The notes beneath the pieces are model-generated. The model saw only the letters and a list, made by a program, of their open reading frames with translations, did not search any database and had not been told where the DNA came from. The translations under genes and the position numbers were made by a program. DNA of 64,000 nucleotides from positions 882,501 through 946,500 of the forward strand of contig NZ_CP030028.1 in the NCBI RefSeq assembly GCF_003586445.1, in the 5' to 3' direction. Origin of the DNA: Bacillus sp. Y1 (GTDB lineage: Bacteria; Bacillota; Bacilli; Bacillales; Cytobacillaceae). Positions 63,827 to 64,000 of this stretch are shown in pieces; position 1 is the first letter of the stretch, and every line of letters starts with the position of its first letter.

Positions 63827-64000
63827 ATGGTTTGCTTTCAAGTTTTTTAAATCGTTTTAAAATGATCCAACAAATAATCCCTAGTAGCCAATAGATAGGA
63901 AAAGAATAAATATGCTTCCATGTTAATTCTTTGTAAATATGTAACCACTCCATAAAGGGTTCTGCAACAAAAGCAAGAAAGGCAGAAAGGATTCCCGTTG
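63825..64000 (-). CDS. CBO0543-like membrane protein, partial
   Basis: Minus-strand frame entering from the right edge: TGILSAFLAFVAEPFMEWL, then TWKHIYSFPIYWLLGIICWI and a basic end RFKKLESKP with TAA 63825-63827. The WKHIYSFPIY motif matches the CBO0543 family, like the gene at 52792. The start lies outside the window. Confidence 0.75.
   Translation of the reverse strand, partial: TGILSAFLAFVAEPFMEWLHIYKELTWKHIYSFPIYWLLGIICWIILKRFKKLESKP

Overview
The window is low-GC Firmicute DNA, most likely from a spore-forming Bacillaceae (Bacillus or a close genus). Reasons: strong AGGAGG-type ribosome binding sites with many TTG/GTG starts, AraR- and CcpA-type sites, a YkuD homologue, a YocH-like LysM-3D protein and CBO0543-family membrane proteins.

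Region 1 (1-27375) is one large L-arabinose/arabino-oligosaccharide locus. It holds a GH27 enzyme, the repressor AraR (minus strand), a solute-binding lipoprotein with two permeases (no ATPase), a membrane-anchored GH43 arabinanase, a cytoplasmic GH43 and a GH127 beta-L-arabinofuranosidase. A second operon follows: araB-araD-araA-transketolase-GH51-small Cys protein-GH51-mutarotase-araM-GH43-GH43, closed by a terminator at 25893-25923. A MATE exporter comes next. AraR-like boxes and cre-like sites lie at the promoters near 3102, 11925 and 14572. Proposed flow: the anchored GH43 cuts arabinan outside, the ABC importer brings in oligomers, cytoplasmic glycosidases release L-arabinose (including beta-linked and pyranose forms), AraA/B/D give D-xylulose-5-P, and transketolase passes it to the pentose phosphate pathway.

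Region 2 (27400-35800) has LysM proteins, a VanZ protein, decayed small genes, an IS110-family transposase with a candidate bridge RNA upstream, an unidentified structured RNA followed by a terminator and an orphan ribosome binding site, and an IS3-family transposase remnant.

Region 3 (35800-44700) has transporter/regulator sets (TetR+MFS, ArsR+MFS with shared operators, SDR, AraC, RarD).

Region 4 (44800-64000) is mixed: a frameshifted HAD phosphatase, Nudix, a lipoprotein with a probable ATT start, YkuD with a probable CTG start, an NAGPA-type glycosidase plus GT2-GtrA operon, an exonuclease-BRCT protein, a TRM11-like methyltransferase, ferritin, an SgrR/MFS divergent pair, an AAA ATPase, a frameshifted GNAT, PhzF, LysE, truncated haemoglobin, GNAT and the 3' part of a CBO0543-type gene at the right edge. 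Two arrays of the same 20-bp tandem repeat lie about 50 kb apart in opposite orientation (1551-1730 and 51321-51480).
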